Below, in pieces: positions 8,859 through 17,424 of a DNA stretch of 64,000 nt (the stretch's first letter is position 1; each line of letters begins with the position of its first letter). This DNA is from Sporosarcina obsidiansis (lineage in GTDB: Bacteria; Bacillota; Bacilli; Bacillales_A; Planococcaceae): contig NZ_WHVW01000015.1 of assembly GCF_009651005.1 (NCBI RefSeq), positions 21,304 to 85,303 of the forward strand. Direction: 5' to 3'. The position numbers and the translations under genes are program-made. The notes beneath the pieces were generated by a model. The model was given only the letters and a program-made list of their open reading frames with translations, ran no database searches and had not been told where the DNA came from.

Positions 8859-9397
8859 TCCAAACCGCCTGACATATAAGTTGCTAGGACAGTTGGCTCT
8901 AAAGGAATGCCATTTCGTTTTACGCGTATATACACGGCATCTTCTTCCATCACCGCGATTTCGTCACCTCGTCTTACTGTTGTATAGGGTAAAGTTGAAA
9001 AAGAGCCGACAAAACCATATGTCACTTCATCTCCATTGTCATATTGTATGGTCACCGTTTTACCTGACTGGCGGGTATAACCTGTAAATACTACTAATCC
9101 ATTTCCGGTTGATGTAATAGATAATGGCTGTGTGTATGAAATGATGGCTCCATCTTGATAAGGTTGAAACGATTCATACGAAGCGAATGGGTCGAATGCT
9201 GTCTCAGCGGATACGGTGATAGATTCATCATCCGCAATCCAGGAGGAAACCCATTTTTTCATTATGACAAAATCTTTACCTGTTGTGACGTATTGCGTGA
9301 TAGGAACATTGACAAGCTGGCGTTCTTCCATTTTTGATAAAGCGACTACAGACACAGTCAATAGACAGGCGACAATCCATTTCGTTCTCCACTTCAC
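8855..9397 (-). CDS. spoIVFA: Stage IV sporulation protein FA, regulator of SpoIVFB
   Basis: SpoIVFA anchors and inhibits SpoIVFB in the outer forespore membrane until cleaved by SpoIVB/CtpB. The predicted 180-residue protein has one membrane segment (KWIVACLLTVSVVAL) followed by a degenerate LytM/M23-like domain (GNGLVVFTGYTRQSGKTVTI) without zinc ligands. I place the start at the GTG at 9397 (SD GGAGG, 7 bases). A longer open frame to 9481 would run into the minD terminator. The pair order FA-FB matches other spore-formers. Confidence 0.88.
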   Translation of the reverse strand: MKWRTKWIVACLLTVSVVALSKMEERQLVNVPITQYVTTGKDFVIMKKWVSSWIADDESITVSAETAFDPFASYESFQPYQDGAIISYTQPLSITSTGNGLVVFTGYTRQSGKTVTIQYDNGDEVTYGFVGSFSTLPYTTVRRGDEIAVMEEDAVYIRVKRNGIPLEPTVLATYMSGGLE

Positions 9398-9465
9398 CAC
9401 TTCCCCTCCCTTACCTGCAGTGTATGAAAGAACAGGCGTAGAAATGCGGGTGAGTACGATGACAA

Positions 9466-9496
9466 ATAAAAAACTCAGCACCTAAGAGGCACTGAG
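9466..9496 (-). terminator. Terminator of the mreBCD-minCD unit
   Basis: A 10-bp stem (9474-9496 with two G-T pairs) is followed by six T on the minus strand, immediately after the minD stop. Confidence 0.85.
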
Positions 9497-9497
9497 C

Positions 9498-10301
9498 TTA
9501 TGATTTACTGAATAATGATTTTAGTTTACCAAAAAATCCTGGTTTCCCTGTATCCATCGACATTAACGGAACAGACTCACCCAATATGCGACGAGCTATA
9601 TTGCGATAGCCTATAGCGGCCGGATTAGAAGGATCCATCACGACAGGCTCCCCTTTATTGGAAGAAGAAATGACATTTTCATCGTCCAATACGATCCCTA
9701 GTAGATCGATCGATAAATGAGTCGTGATTTCATTAACATCCAATGCGTCGCCGCTTTCCATCAAACGGCTTTTAATCCGATTAATGATCAATTTAGGCGG
9801 CTCAACATCCTTCTCGGATTCTAGCAGGCCAATGATACGATCTGCATCACGCACAGCGGAAATTTCCGGAGTCGTCACAACAATCGCACGATCTGCGCCC
9901 GCAATGGCATTTTTATAGCCTTGCTCGATCCCTGCTGGACAGTCGATTAAAATATAGTCGTAATCCATTTTTAATTCGGAGATGAGTTTTTTCATCTGTT
10001 CTGGATTGACAGCACTTTTATCGGTTGTCTGAGCAGCCGGAAGTAAAAATAGACGATCATCAAAACGCTTGTCCTTCACCAGGGCCTGATGAACTTTACA
10101 ACGACCTTCTACAACATCAACCAGATCATAAATGATACGGTTTTCCAAGCCGAGAATCACATCTAAATTACGAAGCCCAATATCTGTATCAATCAAACAT
10201 ACTTTTTTTCCTTGTAGCGCAAGGGCCGTGCCGAGATTGGCGGACGTGGTCGTTTTTCCAACGCCGCCCTTACCAGAAGTAATAACAATTGCTTCTCCCA
10301 A
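9498..10301 (-). CDS. minD: Septum site-determining protein MinD
   Basis: MinD is the membrane-associated ATPase that positions the MinC division inhibitor. The 267-residue protein begins GEAIVITSGKGGVGKTTTSA, containing the deviant Walker A (KGGVGKTT). It has the DLVDV and DCPAGIEQG Walker B regions and a C-terminal amphipathic tail (FFGKLKSLFSK). The start is a TTG at 10301 with GGAGG 8 bases upstream; this gives exactly the usual MinD N-terminus. A longer frame reaches back into minC and is not used. Confidence 0.96.
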   Translation of the reverse strand: MGEAIVITSGKGGVGKTTTSANLGTALALQGKKVCLIDTDIGLRNLDVILGLENRIIYDLVDVVEGRCKVHQALVKDKRFDDRLFLLPAAQTTDKSAVNPEQMKKLISELKMDYDYILIDCPAGIEQGYKNAIAGADRAIVVTTPEISAVRDADRIIGLLESEKDVEPPKLIINRIKSRLMESGDALDVNEITTHLSIDLLGIVLDDENVISSSNKGEPVVMDPSNPAAIGYRNIARRILGESVPLMSMDTGKPGFFGKLKSLFSKS

Positions 10302-10302
10302 A

Positions 10303-10974
10303 TTATATACCTCCTTTAAATGTTGCCAGGCTTGGACGTAAATGCCGGAGTTCCTGAAGGCGATCAATCGCAATCTGCCCATTGTCATGGATATACGCAC
10401 ATTCCATTTCAGGATGCTCCGAAAGAATCGTTAACTCGTCAGTCATCGTCTCCATTTTATCCGCAATTTTTAAATGAGTTGCTTCTAGCCAAGATGCAGC
10501 GATCACGGCATCTAGATTACCATTGGCTCCAGCATATGCTATGCCTTTCAGCCTACCTAAAATATAGATGCTCCCACCCGCAATAACTTGGGCATTCGGA
10601 TTCACGTCTCCAATGATGACTAAATCACCAGCCGCTCGAACTATTTGTCCAGATCGAACAATACCGATATACGTCTCTGATTGCTGTTCAACCAATCGTT
10701 GCTGACAATCTTCCAAAGACATGACATCACTCTGAACCTTTGAAACTCGTAAGTGAGGGGAATGATGAATGACTGAGAGAATACTTTTCATGTCTTGTTC
10801 GTCACAATAACGGCGGCCTGTATGCAGCTGTACTTCTGCAACACCTTCCAACCCGCTACCTTGTACTTTTTCCTCCAGCTCTTCCAGCAAATCGGAAAAC
10901 GAACAACGATCGTCTAGCCGAAGCACCAAGCCATCTTTTGTTCCTTTAATCGTTACCATTTGTGATTTCGTCAC
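10303..10974 (-). CDS. minC: Septum site-determining protein MinC
   Basis: MinC inhibits FtsZ assembly away from mid-cell. The protein has an N-terminal domain (VTIKGTKDGLVLRLDD) and the C-terminal beta-helix domain with VRSGQIVRAAGDLVIIGDVN and the MinD-contact segment ILGRLKGIAYAG. I prefer the GTG at 10974 (SD GAGG, 8 bases; N-terminus MTKSQMVTIKG). ATG 10980 and GTG 10983 also remain possible. The stop is one base from the minD start. Confidence 0.94.
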   Translation of the reverse strand: MTKSQMVTIKGTKDGLVLRLDDRCSFSDLLEELEEKVQGSGLEGVAEVQLHTGRRYCDEQDMKSILSVIHHSPHLRVSKVQSDVMSLEDCQQRLVEQQSETYIGIVRSGQIVRAAGDLVIIGDVNPNAQVIAGGSIYILGRLKGIAYAGANGNLDAVIAASWLEATHLKIADKMETMTDELTILSEHPEMECAYIHDNGQIAIDRLQELRHLRPSLATFKGGI

Positions 10975-10993
10975 CCACATCACCTCGCAATGC

Positions 10994-11515
10994 CTAAAAA
11001 CCAGCTTGTTTTTGAGAAAATCGTTTTACTGTAATTTGTTTAAAAGTCCAGCCAAACATCACAATGAATATAGAATTGGCAATCACTGTAGGCACTAATC
11101 GACTCGTCAAGAATTCATTAAAATCAATGGATGTTAGCGCTATGACGCTTGCAAAAAAATAAGATAGAATCTCCAGCAAGACAATCATCACTAATGATAA
11201 CACCATAACGGTCACTGTATGCCGCTGAATTTGACGGATCACCAACGTAGATACATAGCAAATGAGTGGATACATAAATGTGTATAGTCCAATAATATCA
11301 ATGTGATACATATCATACAAGAGCCCAAGAATGAAACCGTATAGTATTGCACGCTGACGACTGTAATAAGCCGCAATAAAAATCAGGTAGACAATTAAAA
11401 ACCGTGGAACAAACACATACAGTTCACCTTGCTGTTCAATTGGCGAGAACAGACTGAAAATAGGCTCCAAGAAAAACAACACAACTGCAATGAGAGGGAT
11501 GACGAACCGGGTCAT
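10994..11515 (-). CDS. mreD: Rod shape-determining protein MreD
   Basis: The 173-residue, five-helix membrane protein begins MTRFVIPLIAVVLFFLEPIF and overlaps mreC by 4 bases. MreD is part of the elongasome that directs lateral wall synthesis. Sequence conservation in the family is low, so the call leans on topology and the mreB-mreC-mreD order. Confidence 0.92.
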   Translation of the reverse strand: MTRFVIPLIAVVLFFLEPIFSLFSPIEQQGELYVFVPRFLIVYLIFIAAYYSRQRAILYGFILGLLYDMYHIDIIGLYTFMYPLICYVSTLVIRQIQRHTVTVMVLSLVMIVLLEILSYFFASVIALTSIDFNEFLTSRLVPTVIANSIFIVMFGWTFKQITVKRFSQKQAGF

Positions 11516-12405
11516 GATTCATCGTCCCCCTCTGTGTCCGCCGTGTTGCCCCCATCTGTTCCATCAATGACAATCGAAGAACGCTTGGCGATCATCACAT
11601 GATCCAGCATGGAAAAGTTCGCTGCCGGACGAATATAGGCTAGCTTTGTAAGACCATAATCATCCGTTGACACTTCTGTTATCTCGCCAATTAGAATACC
11701 TTTCGGAAAAATACCGCCAAGGCCAGAAGATGTAACCTGCATCCCTTTTTTTACATCAAAACTAGAGTCGATCCGCTTCATGATCAATTGACGAGATTGT
11801 CGATCGAATCCTTCGATTAGCCCGAAAATCTCTTCTTCTCCTGCAATCATGGCAGCGACACGGAAGTTGATGTTTTCAGTCGATAATAACTCCACAGTGG
11901 AAGTAAACGGATTAGCCAATACCACTTTTCCGATCAACCCTTGCGCAGTGATGACCGCCATATTGACTTCCACTCCGTCCGTCGTACCTTTATCGACAAT
12001 CAATTTATCTTCCCATTGATCTGGATTTCGTGAAATTACTGTGGATTGAATCGGCTCATACTCACGCAAATCATCTAATTTTTTGACAATCTCACGTAAC
12101 TTCACATTATCCGCTTTCACATCGACCAGTTCGGCTTGCGTCGCCGCATACGCATCCAGTCGTTCTTTTAATCGTTTATTTTCTTCGTATGTATTAAGCA
12201 TTGTATCAATATTTTCAATAATCCCCGTAACAAAATGAGCCGGTTTCGTGAACAGCGACTGCCCGAAACCGACAACATCCTTCACTACTTGTTCCGGCAA
12301 ATTCGAATGGTTGCGGTCACGAAGTGAGAATGCAATCAATGCCACAAGGACGATTACTCCTACTAATAAAATGATTAATCGTTTATTGGAAAAAAAACGT
12401 GGCAT
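11512..12405 (-). CDS. mreC: Rod shape-determining protein MreC
   Basis: The 297-residue protein has an N-terminal membrane anchor (LIILLVGVIVLVALIAFSL), a coiled coil (NTYEENKRLKERLDAYAA) and the periplasm-side beta domain with NPDQWEDKLIVDKG and GLIGKV motifs. It links cytoplasmic MreB to the wall-synthesis enzymes. The C-terminus is an acidic, glycine-rich tail (TDGGNTADTEGDDES) longer than the core domain needs. Confidence 0.95.
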   Translation of the reverse strand: MPRFFSNKRLIILLVGVIVLVALIAFSLRDRNHSNLPEQVVKDVVGFGQSLFTKPAHFVTGIIENIDTMLNTYEENKRLKERLDAYAATQAELVDVKADNVKLREIVKKLDDLREYEPIQSTVISRNPDQWEDKLIVDKGTTDGVEVNMAVITAQGLIGKVVLANPFTSTVELLSTENINFRVAAMIAGEEEIFGLIEGFDRQSRQLIMKRIDSSFDVKKGMQVTSSGLGGIFPKGILIGEITEVSTDDYGLTKLAYIRPAANFSMLDHVMIAKRSSIVIDGTDGGNTADTEGDDES

Positions 12406-12424
12406 TGCCTACATCTCCTCCAAT

Positions 12425-13441
12425 TTATTTTACTTGCATTTTTTTAATAACTTCTAAGTTATCTAATGCTTTTCCGGTACCCATTGCCACACAGTCTAAC
12501 GGATCTTCAGCAATGAATACAGGCATATTCGTTTCATCTGAAATGACTTTGTCCAAATTGCGAAGCATCGCGCCCCCGCCCGTCAAGACGATTCCACGTT
12601 CCATCACGTCTGAAGATAGTTCTGGTGGTGTTGTTTCCAGTGTCTTCTTCACACCTTCAATAATCTGTAAAATCGATTCGCGTAACGCTTCCACGATTTC
12701 ATCTGAAGAAATTTCTAGTGTTTTCGGTAGTCCTGTCAATAGATCACGACCGCGAATATCCATCTTTTCCGCTTTTGTAGCATCTTTCGCGGAACCGATC
12801 TCAATCTTGATCGCTTCTGCTGTACGTTCACCGATCGTCAGGTTATACGTCTTACGAATATAGCTGATGATCGCTAAATCCATCGTATCCCCACCAACAC
12901 GAATTGATTCACTCGTGACAATTCCACCAAGAGAGATAACTGCGACTTCTGTCGTACCGCCACCTATATCGACGACCATACTTCCCGTTGGTTCCCAAAC
13001 CGGCAAATTTGCTCCGATTGCTGCTGCAAATGGCTCTTCAATTGTGAACGCATCTTTCGCGCCTGCTTGACGTGCCGCATCAATAACCGCACGTTGCTCA
13101 ACGGAAGTAATTCCGTAAGGCACACAAATCATAACATTTGGCTTCTTCCATGAACCACCTGAAGCTTTTGTTGCTTCTTTCATGTAATGCTCAATCATTG
13201 CAGTTGTTGTTTCAAAATCTGCAATAACCCCGTCTTTCATCGGGCGAGTCGCCACGATAGATCCCGGTGTACGTCCAATCATATTTTTAGCGGCACTACC
13301 GACCGCTACGATTTCATTCGTCACAGTATTTTTAGCAACTACGGAAGGTTCCCGCAACACAATACCTTTACCTTTGATAAAGACCAATGTATTGGCTGTC
13401 CCTAGGTCGATTCCTACATCTTTCGTTCCGATTCCAAACAA
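12425..13441 (-). CDS. mreB: Actin-like rod shape-determining protein MreB
   Basis: The protein is 338 residues, the usual length, starting [20 protein letters not shown] with the actin-fold phosphate-1 loop. [20 protein letters not shown] and [20 protein letters not shown] (phosphate 2) follow. MreB filaments organise lateral wall synthesis. The start is a TTG at 13441, 8 bases after AAAGGA, matching the standard N-terminus. An in-frame ATG at 13462 lacks a good SD. Confidence 0.97.
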   Translation of the reverse strand: MFGIGTKDVGIDLGTANTLVFIKGKGIVLREPSVVAKNTVTNEIVAVGSAAKNMIGRTPGSIVATRPMKDGVIADFETTTAMIEHYMKEATKASGGSWKKPNVMICVPYGITSVEQRAVIDAARQAGAKDAFTIEEPFAAAIGANLPVWEPTGSMVVDIGGGTTEVAVISLGGIVTSESIRVGGDTMDLAIISYIRKTYNLTIGERTAEAIKIEIGSAKDATKAEKMDIRGRDLLTGLPKTLEISSDEIVEALRESILQIIEGVKKTLETTPPELSSDVMERGIVLTGGGAMLRNLDKVISDETNMPVFIAEDPLDCVAMGTGKALDNLEVIKKMQVK

Positions 13442-13496
13442 ATTAGTTCTTCCTTTCTGCATAACCGTCAACGGCCTTCTTAAAAGCATACACCAC

Positions 13497-13502
13497 ATTA
13501 TA
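13497..13502 (-). promoter_or_regulatory. Candidate -10 element for mreB
   Basis: A perfect TATAAT lies on the minus strand about 56 bases upstream of the mreB start, with a poor -35 (TGTAAA-like). It lies between the radC terminator and mreB. Confidence 0.5.
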
Positions 13503-13552
13503 ACGGAAAGGTAACTAAATTTACAGTAGAGCCTCACAAGAATGCAAAAAAC

Positions 13553-13582
13553 ACGAAAAAAGAGACCGATTTCCCAGTCTCT
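13553..13582 (-). terminator. Terminator downstream of radC
   Basis: A 7-bp stem (13561-13567 with 13576-13582) has an 8-base loop and is followed by six T on the minus strand. It lies about 270 bases beyond the radC stop, after the 21-bp repeat array. The intervening 13583-13713 has only a short tandem tagatagatatagatag. Confidence 0.75.
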
Positions 13583-13713
13583 AACCTGCATCTTACAGTC
13601 TAACGACACCTTTTTGACAAAATGTCATAGATAGATATAGATAGGTTTTGGTGAATAATGGATTCCTCTGAAAAATGATGCATTTTTTAGTAGCCAAACA
13701 AATCTAGTAGCAG

Positions 13714-13860
13714 ACTGAGCAATAAGCATCGCACACCGATCCAATCCATTGACAAAACGAGCATTTCCTTTAGACAACCGCGCCAAACTTCCAAATGAAC
13801 GAACCAAAACTATCTGGAACCGTACCAAAGAAAAAGATAACCGAGCTAAACTTTCAGATA
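13714..13860. repeat. 21-bp degenerate tandem repeat array A (7 units)
   Basis: Seven units start at 13714, 13735, 13756, 13777, 13798, 13819 and 13840, each exactly 21 bases. They begin ACYGAGC, ACCGATC, AACGAGC, ACCGCGC, AACGAAC, ACCGTAC and ACCGAGC, usually followed by YAAAC. The last unit overlaps the radC stop codon. Read on the plus strand, six units stay open in a frame giving Arg-Ala-Lys-Leu-type heptads, but no start or SD is seen. The same unit recurs at 31806-31931 and 35958-36104. Confidence 0.85.
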
Positions 13861-14552
13861 TACCCTTTATCTTTCAAACTAATGAATTTCTGATCGCCGA
13901 TAATGATGTGATCCAACACGTCAATCCCCATTATCGAACCTGCTTCCATGAGGCGTTTCGTCACCTCGATGTCCTCTCTAGAAGGCGTCGTGTCGCCACT
14001 TGGATGATTGTGAGAAATAATCATCGAAGCAGCTGAACGCTTGACAGCTTCGCGGAATACTTCTCTCGGGTGGACGATACTAGAATTCAAACTGCCAATG
14101 AAAATGGTCTGTTTATGTAACACTTCATTTTTTACATTTAAAAATAACGTTACGAAATGTTCCTGGTTTAGTGAAGACATATCCGTCATCAAATAATTAG
14201 CAGCATCTTCCGGCGAACGGATTTTGTAGCGGTCGTGTGGAGCTGCACGATACAGCCGTTTCCCTAGTTCCGCAGCAGCCAATAGTTGAACGGCTTTTGC
14301 CTCCCCAATCCCTTTAATCTTCGTCATTTCCTCTACAGTCAACCCTTTTAAATCTTGCAATCGATCCAATGTAGATAATACTCGATTGGCAAGCACTAAC
14401 ACAGACTCAGAGCGAGACCCAGTACGCAATAAAATCGCTAGTAGTTCTTGATTGGAAAGACTATCTGCTCCATCTCGAATCAATCGTTCGCGAGGCCTAT
14501 CCGCTAAATGCACATCACGGATCATCATTTTCGGCGCTAAATCTAGCGGCAT
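13854..14552 (-). CDS. radC: RadC/JAB-domain DNA repair family protein
   Basis: The protein (232 residues from ATG 14552) has an N-terminal helix-hairpin-helix region (MTKIKGIGEAKAVQLLAA) and a C-terminal JAMM metal-binding motif (SHNHPSGDTTPSREDIEVTK). RadC proteins were named for a presumed role in recombination repair; the molecular function is not proven. ATG 14552 is preferred, but a GTG at 14564 overlapping maf is possible. The 3' end is unusual: the stop codon lies inside the last unit of the 21-bp repeat array. Confidence 0.93.
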   Translation of the reverse strand: MPLDLAPKMMIRDVHLADRPRERLIRDGADSLSNQELLAILLRTGSRSESVLVLANRVLSTLDRLQDLKGLTVEEMTKIKGIGEAKAVQLLAAAELGKRLYRAAPHDRYKIRSPEDAANYLMTDMSSLNQEHFVTLFLNVKNEVLHKQTIFIGSLNSSIVHPREVFREAVKRSAASMIISHNHPSGDTTPSREDIEVTKRLMEAGSIMGIDVLDHIIIGDQKFISLKDKGYI

Positions 14553-14553
14553 A

Positions 14554-15156
14554 TTAGGCGTCACCTACTTCTAGCGTTAATAAATCAGCTTGGCACATTT
14601 GTTCAATCAATTCACCAACCGGCAACCCAACGACATTTTGATAATCCCCTACAATATGTTCCACAAACAGCATCCCTGCCGTTTGAATACCATAGGCGCC
14701 CGCTTTATCTGCAGCATCACCAGATCGTACGTAGCTATAAACGAGCGAAGGATTCAATGTCCTGAATTTAACTTGTGTGCGACTTGCAAATTGCAGCTTG
14801 CAGTCTATCGTCATAACTGTCACACCTGTAATTACTTCATGCGTCTGTCCGGATAGTTCCATTAAAAAGTCCACTGCTTCTGCTTCATTTGCAGGCTTCG
14901 AATACTGTTTTCCATCCTTCACGACAATTGTATCTGCGGCAATTATCATCATGTCGGGAGCTGTTGCAAACACTGCTTCTGCCTTCTGCTCAGATAAACG
15001 AATAGCATAGCGTTCAGGCTCGTCTGGAGTAAATGGTAAATCTTCTTTCACTTGGCTTGGTCGAACGGTAAATTCAATCCCTACGAGCTCCAATAATTCC
15101 TTCCGTCTAGGGGAAGAGGAAGCCAGCATAATAGGTTTAGTACTTGTAAATTTCAT
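14554..15156 (-). CDS. maf: Maf family nucleotide pyrophosphatase
   Basis: The 200-residue protein has the Maf signature ASSSPRRKELLELVGI near the N-terminus, and IAADTIVVKDGK and GAYGIQ motifs later. Maf proteins hydrolyse non-canonical or canonical nucleoside triphosphates to monophosphates; overproduction in B. subtilis blocks septation. The ATG has a good GGAGG. It overlaps the longer radC start, and synteny is standard. Confidence 0.95.
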   Translation of the reverse strand: MKFTSTKPIMLASSSPRRKELLELVGIEFTVRPSQVKEDLPFTPDEPERYAIRLSEQKAEAVFATAPDMMIIAADTIVVKDGKQYSKPANEAEAVDFLMELSGQTHEVITGVTVMTIDCKLQFASRTQVKFRTLNPSLVYSYVRSGDAADKAGAYGIQTAGMLFVEHIVGDYQNVVGLPVGELIEQMCQADLLTLEVGDA

Positions 15157-15241
15157 TGAAAAAACCTCCTTTCCCTTAGTGTACGCTATCTAGCTGTTTT
15201 TGGAAAAGCAGGATAATTGTTTTTTTACACGAGAATTCCAA

Positions 15242-15886
15242 TCAAAATTGAATTTTAAAGCATGGATCCTGTCCAGAATAATGTGCTAAAAGATGTAGTC
15301 GTGCAATCGAAGAATCCTTTGTGAATGCGGTAATCGCAGTCAATTTCTTCTGTAAATCCGATTCCTTTTTTGCATCTTTCTTGTCTTTTGATAATTCAAT
15401 TTTCGATAAATCTTCCGCCAGCAATGCTTTTTTCACATCATTGACATCGGCGGTTTTACACGTACCTGGTGTCACTCGAATTTTTTTCTTAAACGCGTCC
15501 TCCCCTTCTTTTAAGACGACTTGGCTTTCCTTCAGCCACACAGCTCCCCACACATAGAACTGATCACTCACTTGCAAAATAGCTGTGTTCGCTAAGGAAG
15601 GGTTTGACGCGACAAAATCTGTGGCCGTGTCCTTGCTCGAAAACACGCCGTACTGCTTGACGAACATTGCCAACACACTACCGTCGTCTATCGCGGCTTG
15701 ATCATCTTTTTCTTCTGTCTTCGGTCCCGATGTCGCAACTGTTTTAGAAGGATCTGCGTCCTTTCCACCCGTCGTATAAATAGTTAAACCGATGACGAGC
15801 ACTGCCGCAAGACCGATCACTACACCTTGCACCATTGCTCGAATCACCGTAAATTTTGAATAGGATCTTCGAAAATTCATCTGCAT
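15242..15886 (-). CDS. SpoIIB-like membrane protein
   Basis: The 214-residue protein has a short cytoplasmic head, one membrane segment (VVIGLAAVLVIGLTIYTT, about residues 23-40) and an extracytoplasmic domain. Part of that domain (VKQYGVFSSKDTATDFVA) looks like a SPOR-type peptidoglycan-binding fold. Its position between maf and the prepilin peptidase is where B. subtilis has spoIIB, a SPOR protein aiding septal wall thinning during engulfment. Overall identity cannot be judged here, so the symbol is withheld. Confidence 0.65.
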   Translation of the reverse strand: MQMNFRRSYSKFTVIRAMVQGVVIGLAAVLVIGLTIYTTGGKDADPSKTVATSGPKTEEKDDQAAIDDGSVLAMFVKQYGVFSSKDTATDFVASNPSLANTAILQVSDQFYVWGAVWLKESQVVLKEGEDAFKKKIRVTPGTCKTADVNDVKKALLAEDLSKIELSKDKKDAKKESDLQKKLTAITAFTKDSSIARLHLLAHYSGQDPCFKIQF

Positions 15887-15924
15887 TCACTCCACTTTTT
15901 TCTTCACTTTACCAAAGTGAACAC

Positions 15925-15955
15925 AAAAAAGGACAAGACTCTTGTCGTCTTGTCC
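15925..15955 (-). terminator. Terminator of the type IV pilus operon
   Basis: A perfect 9-bp stem (15931-15939 with 15947-15955) is followed by TTTTTT on the minus strand, 17 bases beyond the prepilin peptidase stop. It isolates the pilus operon from spoIIB-maf-radC. Confidence 0.9.
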
Positions 15956-15971
15956 GTGAAAATTTTCTGAT

Positions 15972-16733
15972 TTAACTCAACAAATCGGTATACCATCCGA
16001 CAAGTTGCGAGCCATAAAAATAGGCAATAAGCGCAGCAACCGCAATAGAAGGACCAAATGGAACCGGTGTTTTGCGTCCTTGCTTCGTTTTTCTAAGAAA
16101 AATGAACCCGACAATTGCCCCAATAAGAGAAGCCAAAAACAGCGTCAGTAAGGTCTGAAGTGTGCCAAGCACTAAGCCGATCACTAGGAATAACTTAATG
16201 TCGCCACCCCCCATACCACCTTTCGACACGATCGCAATGAGCAATAACAGACCAAAACCGACAATCGCCCCAAGCAGACTATCCCACCAAGGTGTCAGTG
16301 GACTCACTACACGTGCAATGAAAATCGCAACGCCAAAAGGCAAAAGAATTTTGTTAGGGATAAGCATGTATGTTAGATCAGATACAGTCAAAATTATGAG
16401 CATTGAAATAAACAGCAACGCAACAAGTAGTTCCCATTGCCATCCGAAGTGCAAATAGGAAAAGACGAACAACAAACCCGTCAACAACTCCATCAGCGGA
16501 TAGATCGCACTGATCCGCTCACCGCAACCTCTACACTTGCCTTTTAAGAAGACGTAGGAAAAGACGGGCACAAGATCCACAAGCGTCAGACGGCGGTCAC
16601 AAGTCGTACAATGGGAAGGCGGTGTTACGATAGACTCTTTCAACGGCACACGCAAGCCAACGACGTTGAAAAATGAACCGAATGTGATGCCGTAGAGGAA
16701 GAAAAACATGCTAATTACAAGTTCCATAGACAA
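15972..16733 (-). CDS. pilD: Prepilin peptidase (PilD/ComC)
   Basis: The 253-residue polytopic aspartic protease cleaves and methylates type IV prepilins. It shows two zinc CXXC pairs (CTTC near residue 42 and CRGC about 30 residues on) in the cytoplasmic loop. The two catalytic Asp regions are VSDLTYMLIPNK and GMGGGDIKLFL. B. subtilis has comC in this genomic position. Here it closes a whole pilus operon and probably also serves competence pseudopilins encoded elsewhere. Confidence 0.95.
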   Translation of the reverse strand: MSMELVISMFFFLYGITFGSFFNVVGLRVPLKESIVTPPSHCTTCDRRLTLVDLVPVFSYVFLKGKCRGCGERISAIYPLMELLTGLLFVFSYLHFGWQWELLVALLFISMLIILTVSDLTYMLIPNKILLPFGVAIFIARVVSPLTPWWDSLLGAIVGFGLLLLIAIVSKGGMGGGDIKLFLVIGLVLGTLQTLLTLFLASLIGAIVGFIFLRKTKQGRKTPVPFGPSIAVAALIAYFYGSQLVGWYTDLLS

Positions 16734-16737
16734 CCTC

Positions 16738-17424
16738 CTACTCCACGGTCTCTTTACCGGTCATTTTATTAATGGTCGTTGGATCTTCCTTCAAGGCGGC
16801 AGGTGGCGCATCCACTTTTGGTGCCTCGTTCTGCAAATTGACCAAGTCTGGACGGAAGAACGCGTTAAACGTAATGACCAATTCCATCAGGCCTACTTCT
16901 GAATCTTCTTCGGTCTTTTCCGCAGTTGCTTCGAATTGGATTGCTTCAACATTGAGAATACGCTTCATCTCTTCAATTTCATAAATAAATGTCTCGACCT
17001 GTTCGTATGTATCGGCAAATAATTTCACTTCCATCAAAATCGTTTCCAAGTTTTGCACTTCTTCCGGCATCTCTTGGATGGTGGTTTCTTCTTTGGAGAA
17101 TGTGATTTCCTGCACTCTACTACCCGATTTCACTTCTGCTTTTTCGATCCCTAAAAGAAGACCGTCCTCTAATGGAATAACGGGCACTTTTTGTTGAAGT
17201 GGCTGGGAAGTAAACGTTTGATTCGTATCCTTATTCGCCAGTTGTTTTTGCAAAGCAAACAATGTATCGCGATTGCTAGATAGTTGCAATGCAGCTTGTT
17301 CCCGCTGATCTTTTGCCGGTAAATAGAGTGTATAGACGGAATAAAACACAAGCGCAACTAGAAAAACGGAAGCTAGCACGACAAGTCCGAGCTCCATCTG
17401 CCGTTTCGTAAAGTATTTACTCAT
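16738..17424 (-). CDS. pilO: PilO-like type IV pilus alignment protein
   Basis: The 228-residue protein has a single N-terminal membrane helix (LGLVVLASVFLVALVFYSVY), a coiled coil and an extracytoplasmic ferredoxin-like domain. This is PilO architecture, and it overlaps pilN by 8 bases. PilN and PilO form the inner-membrane alignment complex that joins cytoplasmic PilM to the pilus platform. The acidic Pro-rich tail is a Gram-positive feature. Conservation is low; context carries the call. Confidence 0.8.
   Translation of the reverse strand: MSKYFTKRQMELGLVVLASVFLVALVFYSVYTLYLPAKDQREQAALQLSSNRDTLFALQKQLANKDTNQTFTSQPLQQKVPVIPLEDGLLLGIEKAEVKSGSRVQEITFSKEETTIQEMPEEVQNLETILMEVKLFADTYEQVETFIYEIEEMKRILNVEAIQFEATAEKTEEDSEVGLMELVITFNAFFRPDLVNLQNEAPKVDAPPAALKEDPTTINKMTGKETVE

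Noticed and set aside
9398..9481. Longer N-terminus for SpoIVFA beginning MLSFLFVIVLTR
   Set aside because: It overlaps the minD terminator and lacks an SD; the GTG at 9397 has a strong one.
10302..10400. Extended MinD N-terminus
   Set aside because: It lies inside minC; the TTG at 10301 gives the standard start.
13442..13609. Extended MreB N-terminus
   Set aside because: It spans the promoter and the radC terminator; family alignment starts at the TTG at 13441.
13749..14036. Plus-strand open frame with heptads overlapping radC
   Set aside because: No SD. The frame follows the 21-bp repeats and then radC antisense, so it is treated as a repeat by-product.
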